Assembly: GCF_000276665.1 (NCBI RefSeq)
Contig: NW_004955405.1
Coordinates: 11,802,040 to 11,866,039 of the forward strand
Reading direction: 5' to 3'
DNA: 64,000 bases
Source: Chinchilla lanigera
Lineage: Eukaryota; Chordata; Mammalia; Rodentia; Chinchillidae
This document shows positions 31,601 through 46,600 of this stretch, piece after piece. Positions within the stretch are counted from its first letter, which is position 1, and each line of letters begins with the position of its first letter. The notes under the pieces were generated by a model that saw nothing but the letters and a program-made list of their open reading frames with translations, was not told where the DNA came from and did no database searches. The translations under genes were made by a program, and so were the position numbers.

Positions 31601-34600
31601 CCCTATCTCTCTCTCTGCCTGCCCGCCTGTGTGCGAGCTGCCTGTCCGTCCATCCATCCATCGAATCTAAACTACCTAACTATCTGATTTTGGGCCAAGG
31701 TCTTGCAAAGTCGCCATATTGTCCAGGCTGGGCTGGAACTTGTGATCCTCCTACTTTGGCTTCCCAGATTGATAGGAATACAGGCATACACTGTCATGTC
31801 CCACTGGGATTACAGGCCTGCACTGCCATGCCTAGCTCTTGTACCTTTTAAGGTGTGACTTTTTTTGTTTTTTTTTGGTTTTTTTTTTTTCTGGTATCGG
31901 GAATTGAACTCACGACCTTGTGCTTGCCAGGCAGGCTCTGTGCCGCTGAGCTAAATCCCCAGCCCCTAAGGTGTGAAATTGATAACACACGAAAAGGTTT
32001 TACCAGGTGATGTGTAATTAGAGAATGTGCCAGTAGATGTTTGTTTAGCCTTGGGCCATCAACACAGCCGTGGAGTGACGCCATACCAGTTTGATGTTCG
32101 TACTCTAGCGCCTTGCTTTGGTAGTCTGTGTGCACTCACAGCACTAGCATCCCTTTGTATTTGTTCCAGGGTCATTTGATGATAGGTGGTGGTATTCCCC
32201 CACATCTGCTTGATCTGTTACTCTCTTTCTCAAAGTATCATTTTCCATAGAGCTCATGTCATGATTTCCATTGACAGGATTCCTCGAATAACCTTGAGAT
32301 TTAATCTTATTTAAACTTTTTTTGTGATTACACTTACTGTATAGCTTAATGAGTAAGGCAAACATCCTTGTATCCACTCAGGTTAGGAAAATGACCTTTG
32401 CTAAGCTAGTTAAGGCAGAGGACCTTCCACTGTTCCTCACCCTTTAGTAACCACTATCCTTTTATTTTAAACACTGTCTTACATTTCTTTATTTTTCTGA
32501 GTATTTTAAAAATACAGATATTGTGCCTTTTTAAGTCCTTTCATATCTCCTATTTAGTATTACTGGATATTTTTTCTAGTTTTTTAACCACTTACGCCTT
32601 TTGTCTTTTGTGGTAGATGCTATTCTGTTTTTCTTTCAATATCGGCATTCTTTTCAAATTTCAATTTAGATTTTTGTTACCAAGTACATTACTTTAATCA
32701 AATACATTTCTTGATTTTGAAAGATTGGACCATTCAGGAATCATTGTCCAAATGAAACTGTCACTAGACCACCCAAATTCTGATTTTGACAACTGTGTAT
32801 TTTGTTGTATAGTTTTCATACTCAATTTTCTTTGCCAAATGACTGGAAGATGAAATGATAGCATCCTTTATGTCTGCACTGAAGATTTACTCCAGAAGTG
32901 TTTTTGCCGTGTACATTTGTAGTAGAAAGGGAAGCATTGATGATGTGCTTGGTTTGCTGCTTGCTGCCTACTAGTAGCATGGGTAGTTAGTGGATACTTC
33001 AGACTGGCATACACATATTACATAGCACAGTGGGGTTATTCTTATTGGTGTCTGTATATGCTGAGCAGGAGCACCTGTGGCAGAATAGTACTCCTCAGGA
33101 ATCAGTTCTTTGTAGTGAAGTGGTATTATCTTCATGCTGTAATATCATATCAAAACGAGTTTTTTTTTGGAGTGCTGGGGATTGAATCCAGGGCTTTGCA
33201 TATGCTAGGCAGGTGCTGAACTACCCCTAGGGGCCGGGGATTTAGCTCAGTGGCAGAAGCACTGAGGCTTGAATCCAGGGCTTTGCATATGCTAGGCAGG
33301 TGCTGAACTACCCCTAGGGGCCGGGGATTTAGCTCAGTGGCAGAAGCACCTGGCTGGCAAGCGGAAGGTCATGAGTTCAGTTCCCGGTACCGGAGAAAAA
33401 CCAAAAAAAAAAAAAAAGAACCTAAGTACATCCCCACCCCTAGCATCAAACTTTATTTGGACTTCTGCTTTTGAATTTTAAGCTATTTATCTTGGTTACT
33501 TTTTTCTGGTAGCTGAGACAGAATACCCAACACCCAAAAATTAAGGAAGGAAGGACTGGAGATTTAGCTTAGTGGCACAGCTCCTGCCTGGCAAGTGCAA
33601 GTTGTGAGTGAGTTCGATACCTGATACTGGAAAAAAACCAAAAAGAAAAAATTAAGGAAGGAGAAGTTTATTTAGCTTACAATTTGTGGAGGTTTCAGTT
33701 TATAGTCAGCTGGCTCCAAGGCAGGGTGGCATGGCACAGGGGCAGCTCTCTTCAAGGTGTAGCACAAGACAGCAAAAGTAGCAAGAGCAAAAAGCGGAGG
33801 AAAGCAAACCTCTTTTCCTCCCTTATATTGTATATCTACTGTCTGCCCACGCCCATACCATCTCTGTGCCCTTCTCTTCCAGCTGAGGATATTCACAAAG
33901 GGCAGACCCAGGCCCCCTGCTGAATCACTTAGTTGAATTTTAAACTTCTCAAGTTGACACAATGACCAACATCTAGAGCAGCAAGGGCATGTCCTTTTCA
34001 CCCCAGATGTACAACTGCTGAGTTACTTAAACTTCTAGGCTCCTCAAATTGACACTGAAATTGACACAGTGTATCAACTGTAACATGATTTTAAGCAGTT
34101 GATACTTGCAGAGCAGTGATTTTGTGTTTTGTGTATGCTGACAAAGTGAGTGAACAGATATGCTATAAAAATAAGTAAACTCAGCCACCCTGAATGAGAT
34201 CAGAATACTTTGATCAGAACTCTTGAAATCAGAGTACTTTGAAAATAGAATATTATTGAGTTAAAACTCTTACCGTAGTTATCTTATATTTGAAAAAAAT
34301 TGTATATTGATGCAGCTAATATTTTTTTCTGTGCTAAGTCTTATACCATTGTCCTTCATTGTCCAAGAGGAATTGGTTCCAGGACCTTTTGTAGATACCA
34401 AAAGCTGAGGATACTCAAATCTCTTACAAAATATGGTTTAATATTTATTTGTGTATAACCTACACATATCCTCTCCTACTCTTTAAATCCACTCCGGATT
34501 ACCTTTATTACCTTATACAGAGTAAATACTGTGTAAATAGTAGCTATGCTATAGTGCTTAGGGAATGACAAGAAAAAATTGTGTATGTTCAGTATGTACC

Positions 34601-37600
34601 CTTTTCTGAATTTTTTGATCTATGGTTTGAACTCGAGGATGTGGAATCCACAGATATGGAAGACTCCTTGTTTAAGACTTTGTAAAGTTTGGAAGCTCAT
34701 ACAGGTTAATAAATTTATGAACGTTACCCTGTTTGTCATTTCTGGCAGAATTACTAATTCATATTCGTTCACATCAAACCCTTAAAATTAGAAAGCCAAA
34801 CAGAACTGCTTCTAAAGACAGGTATTAATCTGATGTGGAGTTGGTGAATCTTTGGACACGTTGCTTGTCTCAAAGTGCTGAGGAGTTAAGGAACACAGGA
34901 AATGGTGAGTGCAGCTTGGAGAGGTGCCTGCTACTTTAATACATACTAGGTGTTTCTCCAGCTAAATTACTTAGGAAAAAATTTTTCTTAACTGAAAAAT
35001 AATAGGCAACACTTGACCAACAAAATGTGTGGGGAAAAAAGAGTTGCTTAATGTACTTTAGTTAGGCAAAGTGTTTTATTTGATTGTATAGGGGTTATTT
35101 TTTACAACCCCACCAACAATGCGGAATACTAGGTTTTCTGCCTCCTCATTAGCACTTAACTCTCGTCTTTAATTTTAGTAATCTCTAGTCATTATGAAGC
35201 TGTATTGCTTCCTAGGGCTGTTGTAGCAAAGCATCACAAGCTAGATGTTTGGCCAGGCATTGTAAGAAACATATTTTAATATTTTAAAGAAATACTGAAA
35301 TAAAAATAGTGTTTTAACTTTATCTTTGCTGTTCCAGATTATATATGAACAGGAAGGCGTGTATATTCACTCATCTTGTGCAAAGACCAATGACCAAGAC
35401 AGCTTAATTTCAGGAATATTACGTGTTTTAGAAAAGGTGAGTTTCTAGTAAATGATTTTATTTAATAATAGTAGATGGTAGTGGCTCATCTTTGAACCAT
35501 TATTAGGAAATTTGAATTCTGTTTGTAAGATACAAATATATACTTGAATAGTAGTTATAAATTTAACATGGAGATAATATTTGAAATAAGCTAGTTAAGT
35601 GACAAAGGATATTTTAAATTTACTCTGTAGAAGTTGTAGTAGTACAAGTTTTCATAATGAGAAAAGTAAGCAGAATTAAATTATAGCTCATTTGTTGTCA
35701 AACAATGGTTAATGTATGATTTAACATATTTAAAGTGGTGGTGTTTAGAAGGTTAAAATTTACTTTTGGATTCCGGAGGTAAAAACAACTGGATTAAAAA
35801 TGTACCTTATTGATAAATACTAAATACTCATAATTTTTTTTTAGGATGCTGAAGTAATAGTAGACTGGAGACCATTAGATGATGCACTGGATTCTTCTAG
35901 CATTCGCTATGCAGGAAAGGTATTTTAAAAAAAGAAGTATGACTAAGGAAATGCGCTTTTAAAAATAACATGTGGTGGCACACATCTATAATCTTAGTAC
36001 TCAGGAGGCTGAGCAGGAGGATCACAGCATGTTTGAGACCAGCCTGGGCTGCATAGTGAGTTCAAGGCTACCTTGAATGACATGGCAAGAGTCTGTCTCA
36101 AAAACAAACAAAACCCCCCACAAAACCCCAGCTTTACTGAGGTATAATGTATATACCATAAAGTTCATTCTTTTAAAGTATACAGTTCAGTGATTTTTGT
36201 ATATTTACAATTGACTTTATTTTCATAGAGACATTTCCTTCTGAGCCATTTTACAAGCTCATTCTGAACTAGCCACTGTCTTGGTTTCCTGTGGAGCCGT
36301 TATCTTGGAGATTTTTTTCAACCTCTTCCTCATACCTTTAGCTCCCTATTTCCTATATATCAGGTCTATTTCTGTTTTGGTTTATTCCCATGTGTAGCGT
36401 AACTCTGGTACTTCCTGAATATAAAGGTGCTTATGGGAGTGCTGTTACATGTGTGGTCTGTCATTGACTGCTATGTGGTGCATGATTATAAATTCTAACA
36501 TACCGTTTTTAAACTACTGCCTAGTATGTATTCTTCTGTTGGTGGTTATAAGTTTTTTCAGTTCTCTAAGTTGGTTTTTTGAGACAGGGCCTTGCTATGT
36601 GGTTCAGGCTGGCCTTGAATTCATGGTGATCCTCTTGCTTCAGCCATCTGAGTACTGGGATCTTAGTGCATGTGCCACATATACCATATATTGCTAAGAG
36701 TTGTTTTGCTGTTTTTATTTTTGTTTTTGTTTTTTGGTCTGTCCTGTATTTTAGAAGCATTTTTATCCCAATGTTAAACTTTGCGTAAAGTCTTTCCTTG
36801 TACATAGGCTAAATTTTTTACTTCGTCAAAATATTTATTTTGCATTTCAGAATTTTTATTTTACTCCTTTTTAAAATTGAAAGTTTTATAGAACTGTACT
36901 TATAGATATGTTGCTTTTAGCAAATTTTGATTAAGAAAATATGTAACCTATGATGGCTTACATAAATTAGCTATTTTCCTCCAGGAACTTGAAGTTGAAA
37001 CGGGGCCCTTTTTGCATTGGTTCTCTTGCTTTCTTTTGTCATAAAATGGCTGGTGTTTTTAGATAACTACATTCAAAGTAGGAAAAAGAAAAGGGATGGA
37101 GCTTTTATTATGAAAGCAGAACATTTCCAGATGTCCCGAGTTGACAGCTACATATATTTTATTGGCAGCCCTAACTGCAAGTAAGTCTGACCAAGTATTT
37201 TATACTTTTTTGGAAAAGGTGAACATGGAGAAAAGACTAAGCAATAGAGGTCAGTTGTCTGCCCCAGTTTATAAAACTAATTTAATAAAAGCTGAGATAC
37301 TATGGACTAAAATTAAATTTTAGTTTCAGACGTTACGTATGTCTGTGTTATAATTATTTCAGGACTCCAGTTCAGTCGTGGAATGGACCCAGGCCCCACG
37401 AGAAAGAGCTAATCGAGGTGTGGAGCATCTAAGCAGTTACGAGGCTGAGTGGGATATGCTTAATACGGTCTCTTTTAAAAAGAAGCCGCATACCAATGGA
37501 GGTATGAATGAAATCCTTTGAAACTTAAACTGGTTTACTACATATAATATACTAATAAATCCGAGTGCAAAGAAAATTATTCAATGCTTCTGAGTCAGAA

Positions 37601-40600
37601 GGATGATTTGCTGTGTTAGTGTGTATAATTCATAGTCTAGTTATAGTCCACTTTCTTCTTGTTTTGTTATTTCACAAAAGGAATTTTTAAGAACAGTTCT
37701 ATTTTGTTATTACTAATGACAGAAAATAGAAACACTAAAAATTACCTTTCATCCACATTTTTATTATCTTACAGATTTTAAAAATCGTGTTATTTCAATC
37801 AAAAGCACCAGAGAGAGATGGAGTATACTGTTAAACAATACAGTTCTAATTTCAGTGTTTACTGGAATCTTCACAGCTCCTGCAGTTTCCCATTTGTATA
37901 GATTCAGTTACTGTTCCCCTTTCTATCCATATTTCAATCTGTATATGCTGTGTGGTGATTATCTTGCATGTAGTTAACAAAAGAGTCAAGCTAATAGCTG
38001 GACATACGCAGTATATACCAATTGATGCAAGGGAAATGTTCATATATCATAGGATGTATATACGGTACCAAATATGACCTGGCTAGATTTTCTATGATGT
38101 GGCCAGCCTATTTCGGATCTCTTTCTAAAATAAATATTGAGTAATTGTAAAGAGTTGAAATGTGAAGTTTTTTATTTTTATTGATTGCTTTATATTTTGC
38201 TTTGTTTTATTATTTTTTATTTATTTTTTGGTACTGGGAATTGGACTCAGGACCTTGCACTTGCCAGGCAGGCGCTTATGCAGCTGAGCTATATCCCCAG
38301 CCTGCTTTATATTTTATAAGAGGATATTTTCTTCCTTAAAAATGTTGGCCTGAATTTGGGAATTATCCATGTTTTTCTGTTCAAAAGCTGGCCAAAACTT
38401 ATGGGAGGATGTAGATGCAGTAGTTAGGCTTTACTTCATTATGTCTAGGAAACAGAGGCATTTAAGAAATGTATTCCATAAGCTTTTGATAACAGTGAGC
38501 TTGTTTGTGGATGTGTTGGGGAATGTTCTTACTGTCAAGGAAATAATCCACAAGATTTTATTGTATGTTAAATTGTCAGGATTGGTTTATGTGAAATATT
38601 TTTGTGTTGATTAACACTATTAAATTCTTGAAGATGAGAGAACATAAGAATGAGCAGAAAAAGTAAGATTAGAGTTTTGTAAAAGAATGAAGCATTACAT
38701 GGATGAGAGAATCACGATCTGGCAGTAAAGGTCAGTTTAAGATTTGTGGTTCTCAGCCATGCCTGCACATTGAAGGTTTGAAAGAGCAAAACAGAACTCA
38801 AAGATTCAGACTCTGGGGATGGGTCCTCGGCATCTGCCCTTTCAAGAAGCCTCCGGGTGATTGTAATGTGTGGTCAGAGATGAGCATCTGTGTAGCTGTG
38901 TAGTTTATCAGAACCTAAGATACGAGTACTCTGTTTATGACTTTGCCACAGACTGACTGATAAAGTGAATAGACTTTATGCTGTAATTTTAAGAGTCAAA
39001 AGAAACACTTTCTAAGAAATTAAATTCTTACAAATTTTTAAGAAACTTTTTAAAAAGTTTTTTGAAAAAAGCTTTTAATTTTCTTTTTTAGCTTTTAGAT
39101 TTTTTACTTGGTACTTTTGCCTTTTGTGAGGCATGAAGAAATTTGGGACAGTCTTTAAGAATATTTCCTGTTTTAACTTTGTATTTCTGAAGATTGTATA
39201 TTTCATAAGGTCATATTACTAAATCCTTTGTTTTTATATACCAGATTAAATACTTTGTTTTTTTTTTTTTTGGTTTTTTCTCCGGTACCGGGAACCGAAC
39301 TCACGACCTTGCGCTTGCCAGGCAGGCGCTTAGATTAAATACTTTGAAAATATTGTTTCCCCAGAACAGTAGACTGTCACAATATTACAGACACCATCCA
39401 AATTAAATGTCATGTTCTTGATGTTGATTCTATTTAGGACATAAGGAGACTACTGAGCTATTTAGTTCTCCTTTAGTTCTCCTTTTCTGCTGTTCAGTTT
39501 CCCCATGTCATTATGTTGGAAGTAAGTTTTACATGTGTTTGGTTGCATAGTAAGTATATTAGAAGTAATTAGTTACCTTTCCTTTAAGGAGAAAGAAGGA
39601 AGTTTTAACTCTTGGTTTTTCTTTATAAGTGTGTCTTTTTCTAGGCGGCTGTTAGCAGCAGATTAACTTGCAGATTGCTTTTATGTTGACTTGGTACTAG
39701 ATTATGAGAGCAAAACACCTTTTGAGTACCTGCTGTCTGTTAGCCACTCTTCAGGCACTGGAGGTATACTTGTGAGCAAGATAAAGTTCCCATTCTTGTA
39801 AAGCTTTTATTACAGAGGAAGGACTTGCAGAATTGACTTATGTACAGTATTTCATCTTTCAGACCTTTATGAACAAATGTGTGAACCATTTTCTTTCTTA
39901 TGTGCTATATAAGGGAAAATGTGTGCAAACTATTTGTTTTTGCAAATGCACAAGTTTCTGGTAGCCAGCACATACTATTAAAAATTTTTCATGTGACTTC
40001 TTCACATTATTTTAAATAGTCTTGATACATTGAAAAACACTGTCTCTATCTGGTTCTCCATGGCTGTTTTTCCAGGAAATTTTTTAGTTTTTACATATAA
40101 GCTACTAGTATGTATCCTTTCTAGGTAGTTCAGGTACATTCACACTTCAACGGTTCAGGGATAGGCTGGAATTCTAGAAATGTTCACATTTAATATCACA
40201 TATTAGTGGTCCTAGCACTATACCAGTGAAACGTGATCGGGCGGGTGCGTGGCACTTATTTTAGTTTCAGCCTTAGAAACGAGAACACCATTCAGAGGAG
40301 TGTGGAGAAGCTGGACAGGTCAGTGTGTGTAACCTTTCTGGACATCTTTCAAATGACACTTAGTAAAGTAGCCTAAAATAGTGATGGTTCCTGTATCCCT
40401 TGCAAATAGAGGGTTCTGTGAACTGTAGATTTTTCTGTCATTTTAGGGGATCTTCTTGGGAATATGAACTGTGGTATTCCTGATTACATAGGAAGGTGAC
40501 ACATAGACAGGTCAGCATCAGTTGATCGAAGCTTGTAAACAGCTGCTTCCCCTGGAATTTCTTTGAATAGCAAGATAATTGACACGTCTTTGAAAATAAT

Positions 40601-43600
40601 AGTAGAGAAAATGTTCTTTTTACAATTTCCAGACACAACATCTTTGTATCTAGTTAAATTGCGAAAGTTTAGAAGTCAGTTATGAATAATAATATTATTA
40701 TTGAGAAGATTGCTTTTCCTTTGAGGTATATATTTTAATTTCAGTAATCACTAAGTTACTTGTTAAGAATGGGGATGGTGATCACAAATCTGGGATTTTA
40801 CCTTCTGTAAAAATATCCACAAACTCAAAAAATGCTGAATTTTATCTAACCATAGTTTGTTGCGAACCGTTCTCTTATTAGAAACTTAGTTTGGCAAGAT
40901 GATTGAGTGTAACGCGTTCTTTTTGAGGCTTTCCATCTCTTCATCCTTACTTCCCCACTGTTTGTTTCCCTCAAAATGCCTGTTTAGTCACTCCAGTGTT
41001 TCTCTTTGAGAAAGCACTCCAGTGTGCTTACGTTATCAGTGTAGTTTCCTAAAGATAATTATAAAGGAAGTGAAGAAATATTTTATAGAGAATAAAATGA
41101 CTTTCCCAAGAGATTTATACTATTTTTATTTGCAGGGACTGGGAAAGATAAATACTTAATAAATGTTTATTGTATACTTGGCCTGTACCAGTTAGTTGAC
41201 AAGTATTGCCTCTTAAGTCTTAGAGTAATATTGGGAGGTAAGTATAATTATCTCCATTTACAAAAGAAAATGAGGCTCAAAGAGATTCAGTTCATTCAGT
41301 TAGTAGGCTGGTAGTATTACAATTTGAATCCAGCCAGCATGCTCCCAAAATATCACAGTCTTTTTTTTGGGCAGAATTTACATTTTACATAAGGATAGCA
41401 TTTTTTGAATTTGTATGTGGCAGGGCAGTTATTTCAAAAATCATTCTTTTTAGAAAATATTCTGTGGCCAGTTGTAATACAGGTGAAAACCATAATACTA
41501 TGAAAGCTATAGCGATTCCTTGGGGTCAGCAGATTTGCTAGGCATCATGAATAGCACTGTCAATACCTTTTAAAAAGGTGAACAAAACTATTTTGCCCCA
41601 CTTTCTTGTTTTTAAGATGCTCCAAGTCATAGAAATGAGAAAAGCAAATGGTCATTCCTGTTCAGTTTGACAGACCTGAAATCAATCAAGCAAAACAAAA
41701 AGGGTATGGGCTGGTCGTATTTGGTATTCTGTCTAAAGGATGACGTCGTTCTCCCCGCTCTGCACTTTCATCAAGGAGATAGCAAACTACTGATTGACTC
41801 TCTTGAAAAATATGTGGTATTGTGTGAGTAAGTATCAAATTATTTTCTACTTATTGAAACTGGATTGATATATTAATCCTGACACAAATTATGTTTATTT
41901 GTCATTGGACATCAGTGATCTATGAGAGGATATCAGCAGCCTTCTTTTTTCTGGGATATTGACTTCTTTGGGTCAGTGATTGAGTGAAATGTTACCATTT
42001 TAGTAATTTGAATCTGAAACTTTTATCACTTTAGTGTTTTAATGAAAAGATTGGCCTGATATTTTATACATTTGTTTAAGTGAATGATGGATTATGTGTT
42101 AGTAATTGATGAATTACATGTTTTTGAATTTACCTTTTATGTTAAGTATAGTTTTATTTGTAATGTTGGAACTGTGTTCTTTATAAAGTTATTTGTAGCT
42201 CTGTAGACAGGTTCTTTTTAATTTTTGAAGTGCTGGGGTTTAAGGCCTCACATATGCCAGGCAAGCACTGTACTAGGGCCTTCTTACTTTCCAAAAATTT
42301 TGTGTCATTTATTTACCTGTGCTCATCCATCTGTACACGCTTTTGCTCTCACCCACGACAGATATTTTTGAGACATTTATTATTTCCCAGGCCCTCTGCT
42401 AAAATTGTGTGTTGTGCACTAGTGGACAAAAGCAGCATCTTCCTGGATCTCTGAGATGTTATGGGCTTGTGAAAGATGCTGACAGGCAAATGGCAATTAA
42501 CATTCAAGAACTAAAATGGAAGGAGTGGGAAGAGATGTTTAGCAAGAAGGATGTTTTAGAAGAGGGAGGAGTGAAAGCACGAAACAGTTACAGAACAAAG
42601 TGTAGTTCTCACAGGTCTGCAAGATGGGGGATGAAAGAGTACTAAAGATGGGGTCAGAGAGCTTAGTAGAGGTCAGAGCGTAAAGGATCTTTGTGTTAGC
42701 AGGTTGTTCCAGTTAGCAGGTTGTTCCCGATGAGATTATGGTGGCCTGAAAGTAGGTGAGTGACAAGTGAGATAGAGGTACTGGAGAAGCATGTAGGGTT
42801 AGATTTTGTAATTGGGTCTGTGGAGGTGAGACTAGAGAAGCCGAGGTTTTGGATTTAGGAGAGCTGCAGGAGATCTTCCCTTTAGTTTAATATGCCGTGC
42901 CTAACTTAACTTATTTAAGGCGGGGAGTGACTCAGAGTTAGAAGATTTTGATCATGTATTTTCTAGCATGAGGTTCTCCCCTCTTGCGCTGATCCCCTCT
43001 GGCTCTCAGTAGGCATGCTGTTCCTGTACTGGTACATACAGGGAAGTCAGGCCTCTTTGGTGGTATGTCCGTTTCAGATCACGAAGAGGGAAGCTGTGCG
43101 TAGACCGCCATTGAGAAGATTAAATAGATTCAGGAGAGGCAGGGTTCTGATTGGAACAGATTATGACAGTTGAGTAGCGAGCGTTGACTCTGGGGTGTTA
43201 GCACCACAGGAGGTTCATCAGTGTTGTGATACTACGACTTACGAAAAAGCTCATTTGATGTGATTGAAGCATAGTATCTAGAGTGAGGGAAGTGTGGCAG
43301 TCCTTCTGTTCTGTACCGGTAAGATTGTACTTCGGAGAAGTAGACATTGCACTGTAAGTGTGCCAGACTAACTGGCCTGCGCCAAGATGACCAGCATAAG
43401 GACAGGGGTCAAAGTGGTCTTAGGAAAAGTATTTGGAGGATGTGTAAGTTTAACTTGAAGAATCTCAGTGCAGCATTAAATAATACTCAACCGATCGATC
43501 AGTAAATTCTAGACTTCTTATTGTGGTCAGTGTGCATCTGTGCTATCTTAGCTTTGTTTATATCTTAAGCTTCATCTCATGCCATTCTCCTCACTGTGTT

Positions 43601-46600
43601 TTTCTTTCCGTTCATAAAATCCCTTAAACTCTTTCTTTGAATTCTTTATTCTTCCTGGAATATTCATTTCCTTTTCTGAGCTCTGAGGTCTCAGTTTCAT
43701 ATTTCTTCAGAGGGCCTTTCCTGAATAGCCCCTTTCTAACCTAATCTGATTCCTACCTCCATTCCCTATCCCTACCTCATTTCTTTTTTATTTCTTCATT
43801 GCATTTAAGAGCATACAGTAATTTTGTCTCTTTTAGGTTCTGCTATAGAATATAAGCTTTATAAGTATAAGGATTGCATTTTTTTTTTTTTTTTGTACTG
43901 GGAATTGAACTCAAGGATGTCACACTTGCCAGGCAGGCACTGTGCCACTGAGCTCTATCCCTGGCTGCAGAGATGGCTTTGTTTCCATTTTTACCTTATT
44001 TTCTAGGCACATAGTACACAGCACAGGCATAGAAGTGTTGAATAAATAAATGGCTGGGTAATCAATGTGCTAATACTAACTTTGAAAGGCAAAAAATAAA
44101 TTTTAAGTTTGTATAACTCCAAAGAGAAATTAAGTCAGAGACAGGTAATAAACTCAGGAGATAGAGTTTTCTGTCTTATATGGTTTTAAAGATAGTGTTG
44201 ACAAGCGCTTAGGCAGTTACAGGAATATGTGTATCTTGAATGTGTTTTAATAGCATTTTAATGAGAGTATTTAGTGAACCTAGTTTCCTTTTCTGAATTT
44301 GTAAATACATGAGATAAAAGAAGCAGAGGTGGTGATAAAAAAATAACATTATTAGTGAGACTCAAGCTCATGGACTCATAATTCACTCCAAAGAAATTTG
44401 GAACTCAGTTACTGTCACTTGTGGGCTATCATAGGCATGCCTAGTGAGGACAGGTCACTTGCCATGTGAATGAGAACTTAAAGCATGAGAAAAAGAGCCC
44501 AGAAGTTGTGGCAGACATGTACCTCAGTCTCTTCTAGTCTCAGCAGACAGGTCTCTTCAGGAAAGAGTTTCTTTAAAAGTGCTTATTTCTGCTTGGAAAC
44601 ATGAATCCATGAAATAGGTGTTCTTCCTTACGTGTTTTTATTTTTCATCAAAAAAATTTGTAAGCACCTACTGTGTCTTAGATGCATTAGTACTGCATGC
44701 TAGAAATATAGCAGGAATCCTGCCTTTGTGGACTTTGTAGTGTTGTAGGAGAGACAAACATCAATTAAATAATGTGAAATTTCCACTGTAAAAAGTGCTC
44801 TGAATAAGACATATGGTACAATAAGAACCTATAATAAAATAATATGCAAGCTTTTTGGTGCAGTAGTAATTGAAACTAGGAGCAAAATCAACTAAGTGGG
44901 AAGATAAAGTGGGATGAAATATGAGTGAGCCTAAGGGATGAATGCAACTTTAATGATGTAGCCAAAGAGAAAAACTAGGCAATGAGAGTAACCTTCCTAC
45001 ATTTTGATTTTACTGATCTTAATTGTTAAGGTTTATGGCTCATCAGGATGTTTTTGAGAGGAGATACTTGTCTGAAGTGATTACTTCACAATTTCTCCCT
45101 GAATGTCAACCATTTCTCCTTTGTATATTCTCCTAGAGGGAAGTTTACTTTTTGCCCTTGAATGGTCTGAAATGTGTAAGGCATCTATCTAATATTTTAT
45201 CTCTAAGGCTACCCTTGATACCCTGCATTGAAAACAAATGCCCCTTGAAAACAAGTGTGTCCTGTTTCATTTCCTACTAGAAATTATGCCAATTATATTT
45301 ATGCCTTATGTAACCAGAGACTATATAGTGAACCCAAGTGGTAGAATCTTTATTCTACTTTATTCAAATAGTTACCAGGGCACAAAAATAGTCCAAAATT
45401 TGTATCAACCATCTCAGTCAAATTCCTAAGAAATTGCGAGTTCCTTGTTCTTGTTAGTTATGATCTAAGTAAATGGAATGCTTAGATATTTAAGTTAAAG
45501 TTCAAAGAAATAAAAGCTTCCAAGTATTATCTTAAAATTTTTATTCTGCTGGGTGTCAGCATGGGGGCAAGGTGTCTTGTTCTTGTCCAGGAGTAATTAT
45601 GTGAAGCAAAGTAATGCTTCCAGATTATGTCTGTGGTCAGAGATTACAGTAGTTAACAAAGAAGGTATAAGCAAGGAAAACCTTGGTTTCCATCTCACTG
45701 AAATGCCAGCTCATCAGTGAATGCCACGGATCGCCCTTCCTGCTTTTTATCTGAGTTAATAACCAAGAGAATTAGACTAGATATCAATTAAGTTATTGCA
45801 TGTGACTTGCCTCTTGGCTATTACCTTATGAGTATAGCCCTTAATGAGTAATTTTTCTTCTGTACAGAGCAGGTCTTCTTGTTACAGCAGAAAGGGGTCT
45901 TGCCATTGGATGAGGAGAAAAGGCCAGTGCTGTAGGGATCGGCAGTCTTATAAGCACCAAGACCTACATGGAGGTTAGGTTAACTGCATAATTTGTTTTT
46001 CAGACTCTAACCTGACCAGGCAGAACAAAATAGCCCAGGTCCTTGAGGCTTACTATTTCTCAAATGGTTTTCTTATCCTAGAATACAGGATATCATATTC
46101 ATTGAAGGTATGTTAAGGGCTCTTTCATCTATCATTTAAAACATAATGTTCATGTGGGTAAAAGAATGAATTGCCAATTTTTCCTACCATGCACCCAATT
46201 GTTGTTAGGATATGAATGAAGCCTGTTGACGCCATTACATTATTTTGTACACTGGCCATTTTTCAGTAATACATAAGCAGAAGAATGTCCTAAAAAAGCC
46301 AACTTGATTTTATCATCATACAGCATATAGATCAGAGTCTAGGTATAACATGTTACTGTGAATATTCTGTTTCTTTTTTATTCACCTTTTTGATTGATGT
46401 CCTTTGCCATGGTATTTATCTATTTCTTTAGTTTTACATACTGGTCATTCTCAATAGCAGTATAAAGTTAGTGCTTCAACTGAGCACAAATATTGTGCAA
46501 TTTAAAGTTTCTGGAACTTATTCTGGGGTCTAGGTAGAGGCTCACTACAGTGCTTAGGAAGTACTTCCTAATTTCCTGGCGATATGCTTGTATCATTGTG

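Larger units (their letters stand above)
19681..35337 (+). other. TBC1D15: TBC1D15 intron 1 (15.7 kb)
   Basis: It contains the end of the CpG island, the inverted solo LTR, MIR and L2 relics, the second gag/protease ERV relic, a large antisense L1 carrying several nested SINEs, a pyrimidine-rich tract (31480-31660) and many B1/ID elements. 20350-21470 and 32000-33160 hold no feature I recognise. Donor gtaggt, acceptor ttccag. Confidence 0.9.
37502..41616 (+). other. TBC1D15: TBC1D15 intron 4 (4.1 kb)
   Basis: It contains an antisense ID (38218-38302) with duplication GCTTTATATTTT, the truncated ID at 39258, an old mammal-wide repeat at about 39700-39830 and a MIR at 41150. The rest is AT-rich unique sequence with no gene. 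Confidence 0.85.

Noticed and set aside
33672..34001. 109-codon minus-strand frame with two close cysteines (CPCCSRC)
   Set aside because: Falls wholly inside a repeat-like segment in intron 1; no known domain.
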